Origin: an uncultured Bacilli bacterium
Lineage (GTDB): Bacteria > Bacillota_I > Bacilli_A > RF39 > UBA660
Length of the DNA: 32,767 nt
Direction: 5' to 3'
NCBI GenBank assembly: GCA_944363675.1
Contig: CALVUT010000092.1
Location: 1 to 32,767 of the forward strand
Shown piece after piece: positions 7,832 through 17,533 of this stretch. The translations under genes were made by a program, and so were the position numbers. The notes below the pieces were generated by a model. The model was not told the DNA's origin, made no database searches, and saw only the letters and a program-made list of their open reading frames with translations. Within the stretch, counting starts at the first letter, position 1; each line of letters begins with the position of its first letter.

Positions 7832-10800
7832 ATGAGAGAAATATTAGATGGCAATACGGCTTGCTCTAAAATGGCTTATCTATTTAGTGAAGTGGCCAGT
7901 ATCTATCCCATCACCCCATCTAGTCCTATGGCTAGCAATGTGGACCTATTAAGTAGTAAAGATAATTACAATTTATTTCATGACAAAGTAAAAGTAGTCG
8001 AGATGCAATCGGAAGCAGGTGCCGCAGGAGCAATGCACGGTGCTTTACTTGCTGGATCCTTAGCAACAACTTTTACAGCTAGTCAAGGACTGCTTTTGAT
8101 GATACCCAATATGTATAAAATTGCTGGAGAAGGTTTGCCAGGCGTCATTCATGTGGCCTCAAGGACAGTGGCTACCCATGCTCTATCTATTTTTGGAGAT
8201 CATTCAGATATCTATGCAACAAGACAAACAGGCTTTTGTATGCTTGCCAGCTCCAATCCTCAAGAAGCTTACCATATGGCTGCCATCGCTCACCTTTCAG
8301 CCATAAAAGCATCCTTACCTTTCTTACATTTCTTTGACGGCTTTCGGACAAGTCATGAATTAAATGTTGTGGAAGAATTAGAAAGTGGGCCATTATTAAG
8401 TTTAATCGACCAACAAAAACTAAAAGAATTTAAAAGTCGTTCTTTAAATATAGGAGAAAAAAAGCAATATGGTATGAGTGAAACCGAAGATATCTACTTT
8501 CAAAGTGTTGAAGCACGCAACGAATTTTATAATCAAGTTCCTGATATTGTAAATGATTACATGCAGAAAATAAATCTACTTGCGAATACCAATTATGCTC
8601 CTTTTATCTATCATGGGGATAAAGAAGCGGAAAATATTATTATTGCTATGGGCAGTATCTGTGATACTATTCGTCTAGTTGTGGATGAAGAAAATAAAAA
8701 AGGAAATAAAATTGGTATGATTACTGTTCATCTCTATCGGCCATTTAGTAAAGAGTATTTAAAAAAAGTGCTACCTAAAACAGTAAAGAATATAGCTGTA
8801 TTAGATCGAACAAAAGAATCTGGTAGTATTGGAGAGCCATTATATTTAGATGTTTTAGCTGCCTTAAAAGATGAATCAGTAAATATTGTTGGTGGACGAT
8901 TCGGACTTTCAAGTAAAAATACATCTCCTAAAGACATTAAAGCAGTATATGACATGTTAGAAACAAAACTGCAAAATAACTTTACAATCGGTATAACCGA
9001 TGATTTAACCCATACAAGCTTAGAATCAAAGCCTTATGAAATTCCCCTTAAAGCCTACGAATTGCAAATTTATGGCTTTGGCTCAGATGGTATGGTTTCA
9101 GCTAGTAAAGACGTCATGCATATTCTGGGAGAAAAAAAATACGTCCAAGGCTACTTTGAATACGACTCAAAAAAATCTGGCGGTGTAACAATAAGTCATT
9201 TGCGGATTAGCAATGAAAAAATCACGGCACCGTATTATGTTACTAATTCGGATTTAACTGTGGTGACAAAAGATGCCTATTTTGAAAAATATGAAATGCT
9301 CGAAAAAGCAAAGCCAAATAGTATTCTGTTAATTAACACTGTGGATGAACAAAAATGTTTAGAAAAAATGAGCCGTCATGACTTAGAACTTATAGAGGAA
9401 AAACACTTAAGAGTACTTACAATTAATGCGGAAGATATAGCCTTAAAACATCATATACCAGGTAAGATCAGTAAGATTATGGAAATTATCATTTTAAGTA
9501 TTTTAGGCGTCGAAAATCCAATCGATATTTTAAATAAATCCATCGAAAGTCAATTTAAAACAAAAGGAGATGACATTGTCAAAAATAACCAGGATGCTAT
9601 TAAAGTTGCCTTAAATCAAGTTCGTAAATTAGTAGTTACAAATAAAGACCTTTCCAATACAGATCATATACCTAAAGGAATTATCGAAAAAATTAATGCT
9701 CGTCTTGGTGATACCTTAACTACAAGTGAACTAGTAGATTTTAGAAATGGTAAATTTCCAGGAGGATTGACCGCTAAAGAAAAAAGAAATACATCGAACT
9801 TAGTTTCAAAATGGATTCCCGAAAACTGCATTCAATGTGGTATGTGTTCCTTTGTTTGTCCCCATGCAGTTATAAGACCGTTTTTAGTTAAAGAAGATAA
9901 AGGTTTGGAAGCAATGGGAGCAAAAGAATACCATTATATTATTAGTGTTTCCGAAAGTGATTGCACGGGCTGTGGTTTATGTGTCAAAGTTTGTCCAGGT
10001 AAACTTGGAAAAAAGGCATTATATATGGGCAAATACGACGAAGAAAAAGCCAAAGAAGCTCTACCTTACTTTAATGAGTACAAAAATCCTAAAGTCTATC
10101 CAAAATTTAGTATTAAAGGAAGTCAATTAGAAAAGCCAAAATTTGAATTTTCAGGGGCTTGCGCTGGCTGCGGAGAAACTGCCTATATAAAATTATTAAC
10201 TCAATTATATGGTAATGAAATTGTCATTGCGAACGCGACCGGATGTTCTTCTATCTACGGTGGTAGTGCGCCATCGACACCATACAGTCTTCCTTGGGCA
10301 AACAGTCTATTTGAAGATAATGCAGAATTTGCTTACGGTATGCATTTATCTTATCAAACAAAGAAAAAGCGTATCATTTCAATTATGGAACAAAGTAAAG
10401 AATCTGTTACAGAAAAAGTAAAAGCTCTTTATGAAGAATATTTTCATAATTCAAACAATTTTGAGATTACTTCGAAAATTAAAGAAGAATTAAAAAAAGA
10501 AGAAATTCCAAAAGAACTAGAAGAATTGTTGGATTACATTCCGTCTAGAACCGTCGTGGCTATTGGTGGAGACGGTTGGGCTTACGATATTGGCTTTGGT
10601 GGCATCGATCATGTTTTATCAAGTGAAGAAAATATAAAGGTTCTCGTTTTAGACACCGAGGTTTATTCAAATACCGGTGGTCAAATGAGTAAATCAAGTC
10701 ATATTGGAGCCGTTGCAGAATTTGCAGATATGGGCAAGAAAACCCATAAAAAAGATTTGTTCCGTATTGCCATGAGCTATCCAAATTGTTATGTAGCCTC

Positions 10801-11185
10801 TGTATCATTAGGGGCTAACATGATGCAGACTTTAAAAGTAATGAAAGAAGCTTTTGAACACCAAGGACCAAGTCTTATTATTGCATATTCTCCTTGTATT
10901 GAGCATGGTATCAAAGGTGGTATGAATTGTAGTTTAGAAGAAGGAAAACTAGCTGTCGAAGTAGGATATGTGTTGTTAATGCGTTATAAACCTGAAGAAG
11001 AAAAATTATATATAGATTCTAAAACACCAAATTTCGAAGATTATCATAAATTCTTAGAACGAGAAGTTCGTTATCGTGCCTTAATGATTAAAGATAAAGA
11101 GCTTTCAAACGTGTTATTGGAAGAAAATAAAATGGCTGCTATAAAACGATATAATTATTATAAAAATTTGATGGAAGAAGAATAA
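7832..11185 (+). CDS. nifJ: Pyruvate:ferredoxin (flavodoxin) oxidoreductase
   Basis: A 1117-residue single-chain PFOR, converting pyruvate and CoA to acetyl-CoA and CO2 with reduction of ferredoxin. Domains in order: pyruvate-binding domain I with YPITPSSPMA (near 24-33), a transketolase C-like domain, the gamma-type domain (YGFGSDGMVSASKD near 410), a two-[4Fe-4S] ferredoxin domain with CIQCGMCSFVCPH (near 667) and CTGCGLCVKVCPGK (near 711), then the TPP-binding domain with CAGCGE (near 777, proximal cluster), GDGWAYDIG (near 912) and SNTGGQMSKSS (near 946). Length matches the family, though short for the roughly 1170-1200 of some. AGGAG before the ATG; an extended -10 (TGT TATAAT, to 7806) precedes it. 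Indicates anaerobic fermentative metabolism. Confidence 0.97.
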   Translation: MREILDGNTACSKMAYLFSEVASIYPITPSSPMASNVDLLSSKDNYNLFHDKVKVVEMQSEAGAAGAMHGALLAGSLATTFTASQGLLLMIPNMYKIAGEGLPGVIHVASRTVATHALSIFGDHSDIYATRQTGFCMLASSNPQEAYHMAAIAHLSAIKASLPFLHFFDGFRTSHELNVVEELESGPLLSLIDQQKLKEFKSRSLNIGEKKQYGMSETEDIYFQSVEARNEFYNQVPDIVNDYMQKINLLANTNYAPFIYHGDKEAENIIIAMGSICDTIRLVVDEENKKGNKIGMITVHLYRPFSKEYLKKVLPKTVKNIAVLDRTKESGSIGEPLYLDVLAALKDESVNIVGGRFGLSSKNTSPKDIKAVYDMLETKLQNNFTIGITDDLTHTSLESKPYEIPLKAYELQIYGFGSDGMVSASKDVMHILGEKKYVQGYFEYDSKKSGGVTISHLRISNEKITAPYYVTNSDLTVVTKDAYFEKYEMLEKAKPNSILLINTVDEQKCLEKMSRHDLELIEEKHLRVLTINAEDIALKHHIPGKISKIMEIIILSILGVENPIDILNKSIESQFKTKGDDIVKNNQDAIKVALNQVRKLVVTNKDLSNTDHIPKGIIEKINARLGDTLTTSELVDFRNGKFPGGLTAKEKRNTSNLVSKWIPENCIQCGMCSFVCPHAVIRPFLVKEDKGLEAMGAKEYHYIISVSESDCTGCGLCVKVCPGKLGKKALYMGKYDEEKAKEALPYFNEYKNPKVYPKFSIKGSQLEKPKFEFSGACAGCGETAYIKLLTQLYGNEIVIANATGCSSIYGGSAPSTPYSLPWANSLFEDNAEFAYGMHLSYQTKKKRIISIMEQSKESVTEKVKALYEEYFHNSNNFEITSKIKEELKKEEIPKELEELLDYIPSRTVVAIGGDGWAYDIGFGGIDHVLSSEENIKVLVLDTEVYSNTGGQMSKSSHIGAVAEFADMGKKTHKKDLFRIAMSYPNCYVASVSLGANMMQTLKVMKEAFEHQGPSLIIAYSPCIEHGIKGGMNCSLEEGKLAVEVGYVLLMRYKPEEEKLYIDSKTPNFEDYHKFLEREVRYRALMIKDKELSNVLLEENKMAAIKRYNYYKNLMEEE

Positions 11186-11205
11186 AAAACCTTCTTCTTT
11201 TTCTT
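11174..11205 (+). terminator. Terminator of the PFOR gene
   Basis: GAAGAAG (11174-11180) pairs with CTTCTTC (11191-11197) and a T-rich tail follows. The left arm lies within the last codons of the gene. Confidence 0.6.
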
Positions 11206-11250
11206 AGCTTTTGATATAATGGGAGCAATAACTACAAATGGAGGTTGTAA

Positions 11251-12588
11251 ATGGAATTAACAGAGAAAGCAAAATATTTTGCAATTAATGCCCACAAAGG
11301 ACAAGTAAGAAAAAGTGAGCCAGATAAACCAATGATTATTCATCCAATCAGTGTTGGCGAACTATTAAAAGAATACGGATGTGATTCACAAGTTATTGCC
11401 GCGGGCTTTCTACACGATGTGGTTGAAGATACAAGTTATACACTGGAAGATATTCAAAAGGAATTTGGAACCGATATAGCAAGTTTAGTTCAAGGTGCAA
11501 GCGAACCCGATAAGTCTTTATCATGGGAAGAAAGAAAAGCCCATACAATTGCTGAAACAAGAAAATTACCATTAAGAAATAAATTGGTAATATGTGCTGA
11601 TAAAATAAATAATTTAGAAGATTTACTCTTGAAATTTCAAAAAAGTGGTGTCAGGGATTTCTCTGCCTTTAAAAGAGGCGAACAGTCGCAAAAATGGTAT
11701 TATCAAGGAGTATATGAAGCCTTAATTTTTCAGGAAGATCCCAATCTTCCCCTTTTCAAAAGATTAAAAGATGCAATCGAAAATTTTTTTGATTATCAAG
11801 AAGATCTTTACTTAAAAGATACAATATTTGTTGGTCACAATGAGTACTACGAAAGACTAAAGAGATTACATGCCCAAAAAATAGAATTACAAAGATTAAA
11901 AGCCTTAAATATTTTTCAAAAACCGTTTGTAATTGAATTTACAGGAACACCACATACAGGTATAACAACAATAATCTCAAATCTATATGATTTTTTTAAA
12001 AAAGGAGGATTCTCCGTATCCGTCATCGAAGAATTTACATCCTCATCTTACTATAAAGAAACTTTTCAAAAAAAGTATGGTCATCTAAGTAAAGGAGGGT
12101 TTAACTTAGCCATAATGGAACGCGTATATAACCAACTCATGGAAGCTTTGAAAATGGAAAAAGACATTATCTTAATCGACAGATCAATAAACGATCGTCA
12201 AATTTGGAATTACCGTTGTTATCAAAAAGATTACCTCTCAGAGTCACAGTACAATGAGTATAAATCCTTGTATGGTCATATTTCTCATGAGTTCATTGAC
12301 TTTTTAGTGATTACTTATGCTGATGCCCTAACTGCCGTAAAAAGAGAATACGTAAATTCCTTAGCGCTAGAAAAAAGAAGTTTTATCAACGAGCAAAATA
12401 TTGAGCAATACAATAATGCTCTAAGAGAACTAAGAGCATTTTTAGAAACAACCGCCCAAGATTTCGTATTCTTAGATACAAACTCTATGGACATTAATAA
12501 TACTTCAGTTGAAGTTGCTTTTCATGTCCTGCCATTGATCCGTAAAAGATACATCAAAAATTTCGAAGAAAGATACCATTTAAAATAA
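11251..12588 (+). CDS. HD hydrolase fused to a P-loop kinase-like domain with altered Walker A
   Basis: A 445-residue fusion. Residues 1-165 are a RelA/SpoT-type HD domain with the metal ligands H31, H55-D56 and D117 (IIHPIS, FLHDVVEDT, CADKINN), as in small ppGpp or nucleotide pyrophosphohydrolases; there is no synthetase domain. From about 225 there is a nucleoside/nucleotide-kinase-like P-loop domain: IEFTGTPHTGITTIISNL, then LIDRSINDRQIW (DRS lid/base motif). The Walker A Lys is replaced by Ile238 (codon ATA, 11962-11964), so phosphoryl transfer may be lost. GGAGG precedes the ATG and an extended -10 (TGA TATAAT, to 11220) lies upstream. Followed after 25 bases by the thioredoxin-like gene. 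Substrate unknown. Confidence 0.8.
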   Translation: MELTEKAKYFAINAHKGQVRKSEPDKPMIIHPISVGELLKEYGCDSQVIAAGFLHDVVEDTSYTLEDIQKEFGTDIASLVQGASEPDKSLSWEERKAHTIAETRKLPLRNKLVICADKINNLEDLLLKFQKSGVRDFSAFKRGEQSQKWYYQGVYEALIFQEDPNLPLFKRLKDAIENFFDYQEDLYLKDTIFVGHNEYYERLKRLHAQKIELQRLKALNIFQKPFVIEFTGTPHTGITTIISNLYDFFKKGGFSVSVIEEFTSSSYYKETFQKKYGHLSKGGFNLAIMERVYNQLMEALKMEKDIILIDRSINDRQIWNYRCYQKDYLSESQYNEYKSLYGHISHEFIDFLVITYADALTAVKREYVNSLALEKRSFINEQNIEQYNNALRELRAFLETTAQDFVFLDTNSMDINNTSVEVAFHVLPLIRKRYIKNFEERYHLK

Positions 12589-12613
12589 GTCAAAGTAAAA
12601 AGGATGAATAAAT

Positions 12614-13213
12614 ATGAAAAAAATAGTTTTATGTTTTCTTTTAATGTTTTTGGGTATTGAAATGACGCAAGCGGAAACCTTAAAAGAAGCATGTGAAAAA
12701 GAAAATCTAGAATGTAACTATGTAGAAAAAATAAATCGTGATACTTTGCCGACTGTTTATCTCTTTCGCGGTACAGGCTGCAAATATTGTAAAGAATTAA
12801 TAACATACTTATCCACTTTAATGACAGAAGGTTATAATGAAAAAGTTAACATAGTAAGTTATGAAGTAAAAGAAAATCCAGAAAATTTTGCTATTTATCA
12901 ACAAGTCGCGGCAAAATTTCAAGATGAAGCCAATGGTTATCCATACTTAGTTATTGGAAACTTTGTTTTTAAAGGTTACCATGAAAGGGATAATAAAAAT
13001 ATTAAACGGGCGTTAAACAAATTAGCTACCGAAAAAAAACCTTACGATGTTTTAAAAGAAGTTCAAAGCGGTAACCTTAATATGGTTAAGAAAAAAGAAT
13101 TTATATCCTGGTTAGGAGTACTAATGTCTATATCATTCGCGGTTGCTTTAGGCTTTATATTCCTCACTGTTATGCACTTTTTTAAACAAAAGAAAAACTT
13201 GCAAAGCAAATAA
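12614..13213 (+). CDS. Membrane-anchored extracytoplasmic thioredoxin-like protein
   Basis: A 199-residue protein with an N-terminal signal (MKKIVLCFLLMFLGIEMTQA, likely cleaved before ETLK), a thioredoxin-fold domain with redox CxxC in GTGCKYCKEL (about residues 54-63) and a cis-Pro-like YPYLVIG segment near residue 115, and one C-terminal membrane helix (WLGVLMSISFAVALGFIFL) with a basic cytoplasmic end. Probably a thiol oxidoreductase acting outside the membrane. It follows the HD/P-loop gene by 25 bases with AAGGAT as ribosome site and may share its transcript. Specific partner unknown. Confidence 0.8.
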   Translation: MKKIVLCFLLMFLGIEMTQAETLKEACEKENLECNYVEKINRDTLPTVYLFRGTGCKYCKELITYLSTLMTEGYNEKVNIVSYEVKENPENFAIYQQVAAKFQDEANGYPYLVIGNFVFKGYHERDNKNIKRALNKLATEKKPYDVLKEVQSGNLNMVKKKEFISWLGVLMSISFAVALGFIFLTVMHFFKQKKNLQSK

Positions 13214-13227
13214 ACACGTGCTACAAT
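13199..13227 (+). promoter_or_regulatory. Promoter of the phe T-box operon
   Basis: TTGCAA at 13199-13204, a 17-base spacer and TACAAT at 13222-13227 with extended TGC. The -35 lies in the last codons of the upstream gene. Confidence 0.75.
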
Positions 13228-13233
13228 ACATTT

Positions 13234-13446
13234 ATGAAGCGAAGAACATGACTAAGTAGTTTCTTTATTACCTCGATAGAGAAAAAGCATCATAGGCTGA
13301 AAGTGCTTTTGAGAAAATAAAGAAATGAATTTCATTATGGGAGCTTTAATCGTATTTCTGCGTTAAAGAAAGAAAGTGTATAGTTAAAACTATAAAATAA
13401 GGTGGTACCACGGGTGATCTCGTCCTTATGTTTATAGTTTTTTTGT
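13234..13446 (+). promoter_or_regulatory. T-box riboswitch, phenylalanine specifier
   Basis: A tRNA-sensing leader. The conserved T-box motif AAGGTGGTACCACGGG is at 13399-13414. Stem I carries AGAGAA and AGGCTGAAAG-type distal elements (about 13278-13305) and the specifier loop with TTC at 13331-13333 between GAAT and ATTATGGGAGC, matching tRNA-Phe. The T-box overlaps one side of the terminator: AAACTATAAAATAAGG and CCTTATGTTTATAGTTT flank it and lead into a T-run. Uncharged tRNA-Phe would pair with TGGT in the T-box and allow read-through into HAD-pheS-pheT. Confidence 0.93.
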
Positions 13447-13467
13447 TTTTTTAAGGAGGTATGGTAG

Positions 13468-14061
13468 ATGACGACTAAATACATTTTTGACTTAGATGAA
13501 ACAATAACCAAAACCAATTATCAATATGAGGAAGTTTTTTTTAAGAGTCATATGGGTGAAGATGCCAAATCTTTTTTGCCTCGTAAATATGAACTATTAA
13601 TGAGTTATGAAAAGTTATATAAAAAATACGACGTGAAAAACTTAAGTGACCATTTTGCCAATTATGGATTCAACATTCCACCGTATGTGATTGAAGAATG
13701 GACGGATTTTAAAGGAAACGTTGAAGCAATTCCAGAAATGGCAAGTCTTATCGTTTGGCTTGCCGATCAAAACAAAAAATTAATTTTATTAAGCAACTGG
13801 TTTACAAAAGCCCAAAAAGAAAAATTGCATAGAGTTGGTTTGCTCTCCTACTTTGATACCATTATTGGAGGCGATTATGCTTTAAAGCCCAATCCAGAAA
13901 GTTTTGAGTTAGCCATTGGGCAAACCCCTATAGAAGATTGCATCATGATTGGAGACGATTATGAAAAGGATTTTTTGGGAGCTATTCAAATGGGCTTATC
14001 TGCGTATCACGTTACAGACAAAAATAGAAATGAAATAATTAGAAAGTTGAGGTTAAAATAA
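13468..14061 (+). CDS. HAD-superfamily hydrolase, first gene of the phe operon
   Basis: A 197-residue HAD phosphatase-like protein: motif I FDLDETIT (nucleophile Asp and acid/base Asp), motif II LLSNW, motif III Lys in ALKPNP, and motif IV IGDDYEKD. The cap is of the small helical type inserted after motif I. AAGGAGG lies 8 bases before the ATG. It sits between the phenylalanine T-box and pheS, with pheS starting one base after its stop, so it is expressed under phenylalanine starvation. Substrate unknown; the HAD fold is clear. Confidence 0.87.
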   Translation: MTTKYIFDLDETITKTNYQYEEVFFKSHMGEDAKSFLPRKYELLMSYEKLYKKYDVKNLSDHFANYGFNIPPYVIEEWTDFKGNVEAIPEMASLIVWLADQNKKLILLSNWFTKAQKEKLHRVGLLSYFDTIIGGDYALKPNPESFELAIGQTPIEDCIMIGDDYEKDFLGAIQMGLSAYHVTDKNRNEIIRKLRLK

Positions 14062-14062
14062 A

Positions 14063-15103
14063 ATGGAAGAAACAAAAAAACAATTCGAACAAGAAATCAC
14101 TTTAGTTAAAAACTTAACAGATTTAAACGAATTAAAAGTAAAATATTTAGGTAAAAAGGGTATTATTACCGAATTAAATAGTAAAATCAAAGAAATACCC
14201 AATGAAGAAAAAAAAGAATACGGCCAAAAAATAAATGCTTTAAAAAATGCTTTTCAAACTTTATATGACGAAAAGAAAAGCGCTTTTGAACAAGATTTAT
14301 TAGATAAAAAGTTACAAGAAGAAGCCATTGACATAAGCTTACCGTCAACAAAAATTGTTATGGGAAGTCCGAATATTTTAGAAAAGCTTATTGAAGAAAT
14401 CGAAAGTCTTTTTATGAGTATGGGATATGATGTTGTAGATGGTCCAGAAATTGAAGAGGATCGCTACAACTTCGAACTATTAAACATTCCTAAAGGCCAT
14501 CCTGCTCGGGATGCTCAAGATACATTCTATCTTAAAGATGATGAAATCTTGCTTCGGAGTCAAACGTCTCCAGTACAAATTCGTTCGATGATGGCAAACA
14601 AAGGGGAAAAAGCAGTGCGGATGATTTGTCCAGGTAAAACTTATCGGCGAGACGATGATGATGCAACGCATTCCCATCAATTCATGCAGATTGAAGGCTT
14701 ATTAGTAGACAAAAACATCCATTTAACCGATTTAAAAGGAACCTTTGATGTTGTTGCGAAAAGATTATTTGGAAAAGACACCAATGTTCGTCTTCGTCCA
14801 AGTTATTATCAATTTACTGAACCATCTGTGGAATTGGATATCAGTTGCTTCAATTGTAAAGGAAAAGGTTGTTCCATCTGCAAAAATAGTGGTTGGATCA
14901 CAGTGGCTGGAGCTGGAATGGTTCATCCAAATGTCTTGAGAAACTGCGGTTATGATCCCTCTATTTGGAGTGGCTTTGCCTTTGGCTTTGGTGCAGAACG
15001 TCTAGCCATGTTAAAATATGGCATTAAAGATATTCGTACCTTTTACATGACCGATTTACGTGAAGTAAAAACATTTGATAGAAAGGAAGCAAAAAATGAT
15101 TAG
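14063..15103 (+). CDS. pheS: Phenylalanyl-tRNA synthetase alpha subunit
   Basis: A 346-residue class II synthetase alpha chain, catalytic half of the alpha2-beta2 enzyme. N-terminal coiled coil (residues 1-85) that contacts tRNA-Phe; motif 2 region MICPGKTYRRDDDDATHSHQF; the cysteine-rich insertion CFNCKGKGCSICKNSGW that is usual in bacterial PheS; and motif 3 in GFGAERLAMLKYGI. It starts directly after the HAD gene and overlaps pheT by 8 bases; regulated by the upstream T-box. Confidence 0.98.
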   Translation: MEETKKQFEQEITLVKNLTDLNELKVKYLGKKGIITELNSKIKEIPNEEKKEYGQKINALKNAFQTLYDEKKSAFEQDLLDKKLQEEAIDISLPSTKIVMGSPNILEKLIEEIESLFMSMGYDVVDGPEIEEDRYNFELLNIPKGHPARDAQDTFYLKDDEILLRSQTSPVQIRSMMANKGEKAVRMICPGKTYRRDDDDATHSHQFMQIEGLLVDKNIHLTDLKGTFDVVAKRLFGKDTNVRLRPSYYQFTEPSVELDISCFNCKGKGCSICKNSGWITVAGAGMVHPNVLRNCGYDPSIWSGFAFGFGAERLAMLKYGIKDIRTFYMTDLREVKTFDRKEAKND

Positions 15104-17468
15104 TTTAGAATGGGTTAGTGATTATATAGATATTGCCGGTTTAGACCCAAAAGAATTAGCCCAAAAAATTACTGAAGCTGGAATAAACATTGAAAAAGTA
15201 ATTAGCAATCATATCGACAACTTAGTCATTGGTAAAGTTTTAGAATGCACTTCTCATCCCGACAGTGACCATTTGCATGTATGTAAAGTTGATATTAAAA
15301 GTGAAGTAAAACAAATTGTTTGTGGGGCTTCAAACGTAAAAGAAGGCTTAACCGTAATCGTCGCGCTACCTGGTGCAATTTTACCAGGTAATGTTGAAAT
15401 CAAAAAAAGTAAAATTCGTGGTATAGAATCAGATGGTATGATTTGTGCCTTGTTTGAACTAGGCTTAGAAGAGAAAACAGAAGAAAATTACAACAAAGGA
15501 ATTTATGAATGTGATCCAAATTTACCTATTGGCGAAGATGCCTTAAAAGCCTTGCATTTAGACTCTACTTTATACGAACTAGATATTCATAAACACCGTA
15601 ACAACGACTGTTATTATCACATTGGCTTTGCTTATGAAATCGCTGCGATTTTAAATAAAAAAGTAACTTTACCGGAATTAAAGTTTAAAACAATTGAAGA
15701 AAACATCGCAGACAATTTCTCTTTAAAAGTAGAAACAAAAAAATGCCCATACTATTTAGCAAGAATGGTTAAAGATGTTGAGATAAAAGAATCACCAAAA
15801 TTTATCCAAAAACGTTTAATCGAGTCAGGTATGCGTCCAATCAATAATGTTGTCGATATTTCAAATTACGTTATGCTTGAATTCGGTCAACCTCTCCATT
15901 TCTTTGATAAAGATAAATTAGGCAATAAGATCATTGTTCGTGATGCTAAAGAAAATGAAACTATTACGACCTTAGATCATAAAGATAGAATACTTACAAG
16001 TTCGGATATAGTAATTACCGATGGTCATCATCCTGTTTGTATTGCCGGCGTAATGGGCGGCTTAAATACCGATGTTGATGAAAAGACCAAAAATATTTTA
16101 ATTGAAAGTGCGATCTTTGATTCTGTAAGTATTAGAAACACTTCCAATCGTTTAAATCTTCGTAGTGAAGCTTCTATTCGATACGGTAAAGGCTTATCTT
16201 ATGAATATACCAATATGGCAATCGATAGAGCTTGCTATCTACTAGAAAAGTATGCCAACGCTAAAATATTATCCGGAACAGTAAAGCATGATGAAATCGA
16301 CAAAACACCAAAAACCGTAACTTTTAAAGCCGAAGAAGTAAATAATTTACTAGGAATTACCATTGATACAAAAGATATGGAAGTAGAATTAAACCGTCTT
16401 GATTTCCCATATACTCTAGAAGAAGATACCTTTACAGTAACAATTCCATCACGACGTTTAGATATCGATCCAAATGTCAATGATATAGCCGAAGAAATTG
16501 GCAGATTATATGGCTACCATAACTTAACATCAACCTTACCAAATGTTCCAATCAAAAAAGGAGAATATATAGGTGATGTTGCTTATCGTAAATTTTTATC
16601 CAAAAGACTACGTGCTCATGGTTTAAACGAGACAAAAACCTATACCTTAGTCTCTCCAGAAATGGCTGCTAAATTTACTTATGATCAAAAAGAACATGCC
16701 GTCTTACCAAACCCAATGAGTGTGGATAAGTCTGTAGTAAGAACAACCTTAATTCCGTCTTTATTAAATGTTTATCAATACAATAAAGCACGTAAAGTAG
16801 AAAATATTTTCCTTTACGAAATCAGTAAAGTTTATGATAAAAACTATGAAGAAGAGTCCAAAGTGACTGGGTTACTAAAAGGGGACTTTGTCACAAGCTC
16901 ATGGAAACAAGAAAAAGTAAAAGTGGATTTCTACATTGTAAAAGGAATTGTTGAAGACCTATTAGATAGCCTGGGCTTTCATAATCGTTATAGCTTTGAA
17001 AAATCTAAGGAAAAAGATCTTCATCCAGGTATCTCTGCAACGATTTTATTAGATCGTAAACCGATTGGTATTCTTGGCAGGGTTCATCCAACACTTATAA
17101 AAGATGAAGTATATATTTTTGAATTATCCTTAAATGCCTTAATGAGTCCAGTAAAGCCAATTAAATATAAAGAAGCTCCAAAATATCCAAGTATAGAAAA
17201 AGATGTAGCTTTTGTAGTAAAAAAGGAAATATCTGCTTCAGACATTATGGCGATTATCAAGAAAAAAGGTGGTCGCTTACTCGAAAATGTCACGGTTTTT
17301 GATGTCTATACAGGTGACCATGTTAAAGAAGATGAAAAGTCTTTAGCCTTTAAACTAACTTTTATGGATCCGAATCGTACACTAACTGATGAAGAAGTTA
17401 TGTCGATATTCCATACGATTATTGATGGTGTAACTAAAGAGTTACAAGCAACATTAAGAGATTTTTAA
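15096..17468 (+). CDS. pheT: Phenylalanyl-tRNA synthetase beta subunit
   Basis: A 790-residue beta subunit. N-terminal EMAP/tRNA-binding domain (GKVLECTSHPDSDHLHVCKV, residues near 45-60), B3/B4 editing domain (MRPINNVVDISNYVMLEFGQPLH is split by eye around 255-280), B5 domain (DIDPNVNDIAEEIGRLYGY), a synthetase-like core, and a C-terminal ferredoxin-fold anticodon-binding domain ending RTLTDEEV. The frame extends upstream to 15075, but the ATG at 15096 has AAAGGAAG upstream and gives the standard MISLEWVSDYI start. It overlaps the end of pheS, so translation is probably coupled. A terminator follows. Confidence 0.98.
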   Translation: MISLEWVSDYIDIAGLDPKELAQKITEAGINIEKVISNHIDNLVIGKVLECTSHPDSDHLHVCKVDIKSEVKQIVCGASNVKEGLTVIVALPGAILPGNVEIKKSKIRGIESDGMICALFELGLEEKTEENYNKGIYECDPNLPIGEDALKALHLDSTLYELDIHKHRNNDCYYHIGFAYEIAAILNKKVTLPELKFKTIEENIADNFSLKVETKKCPYYLARMVKDVEIKESPKFIQKRLIESGMRPINNVVDISNYVMLEFGQPLHFFDKDKLGNKIIVRDAKENETITTLDHKDRILTSSDIVITDGHHPVCIAGVMGGLNTDVDEKTKNILIESAIFDSVSIRNTSNRLNLRSEASIRYGKGLSYEYTNMAIDRACYLLEKYANAKILSGTVKHDEIDKTPKTVTFKAEEVNNLLGITIDTKDMEVELNRLDFPYTLEEDTFTVTIPSRRLDIDPNVNDIAEEIGRLYGYHNLTSTLPNVPIKKGEYIGDVAYRKFLSKRLRAHGLNETKTYTLVSPEMAAKFTYDQKEHAVLPNPMSVDKSVVRTTLIPSLLNVYQYNKARKVENIFLYEISKVYDKNYEEESKVTGLLKGDFVTSSWKQEKVKVDFYIVKGIVEDLLDSLGFHNRYSFEKSKEKDLHPGISATILLDRKPIGILGRVHPTLIKDEVYIFELSLNALMSPVKPIKYKEAPKYPSIEKDVAFVVKKEISASDIMAIIKKKGGRLLENVTVFDVYTGDHVKEDEKSLAFKLTFMDPNRTLTDEEVMSIFHTIIDGVTKELQATLRDF

Positions 17469-17472
17469 CTTG

Positions 17473-17500
17473 AAAAGCATCTTTGAAAAGGTGCTTTTTG
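17473..17500 (+). terminator. Terminator of the phe operon
   Basis: AAAAGCATC (17473-17481) pairs with GGTGCTTTT (17490-17498) with one T-G pair and an 8-base loop; T-rich tail. Confidence 0.8.
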
Positions 17501-17533
17501 CATGCTTAAAACATAAACTATACTGGTGATAAA

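Noticed and set aside
10560-10808. Antisense open frames inside PFOR, cysS, pheT and others
   Set aside because: They lack ribosome sites and family features and lie opposite strongly conserved genes; they reflect codon bias.
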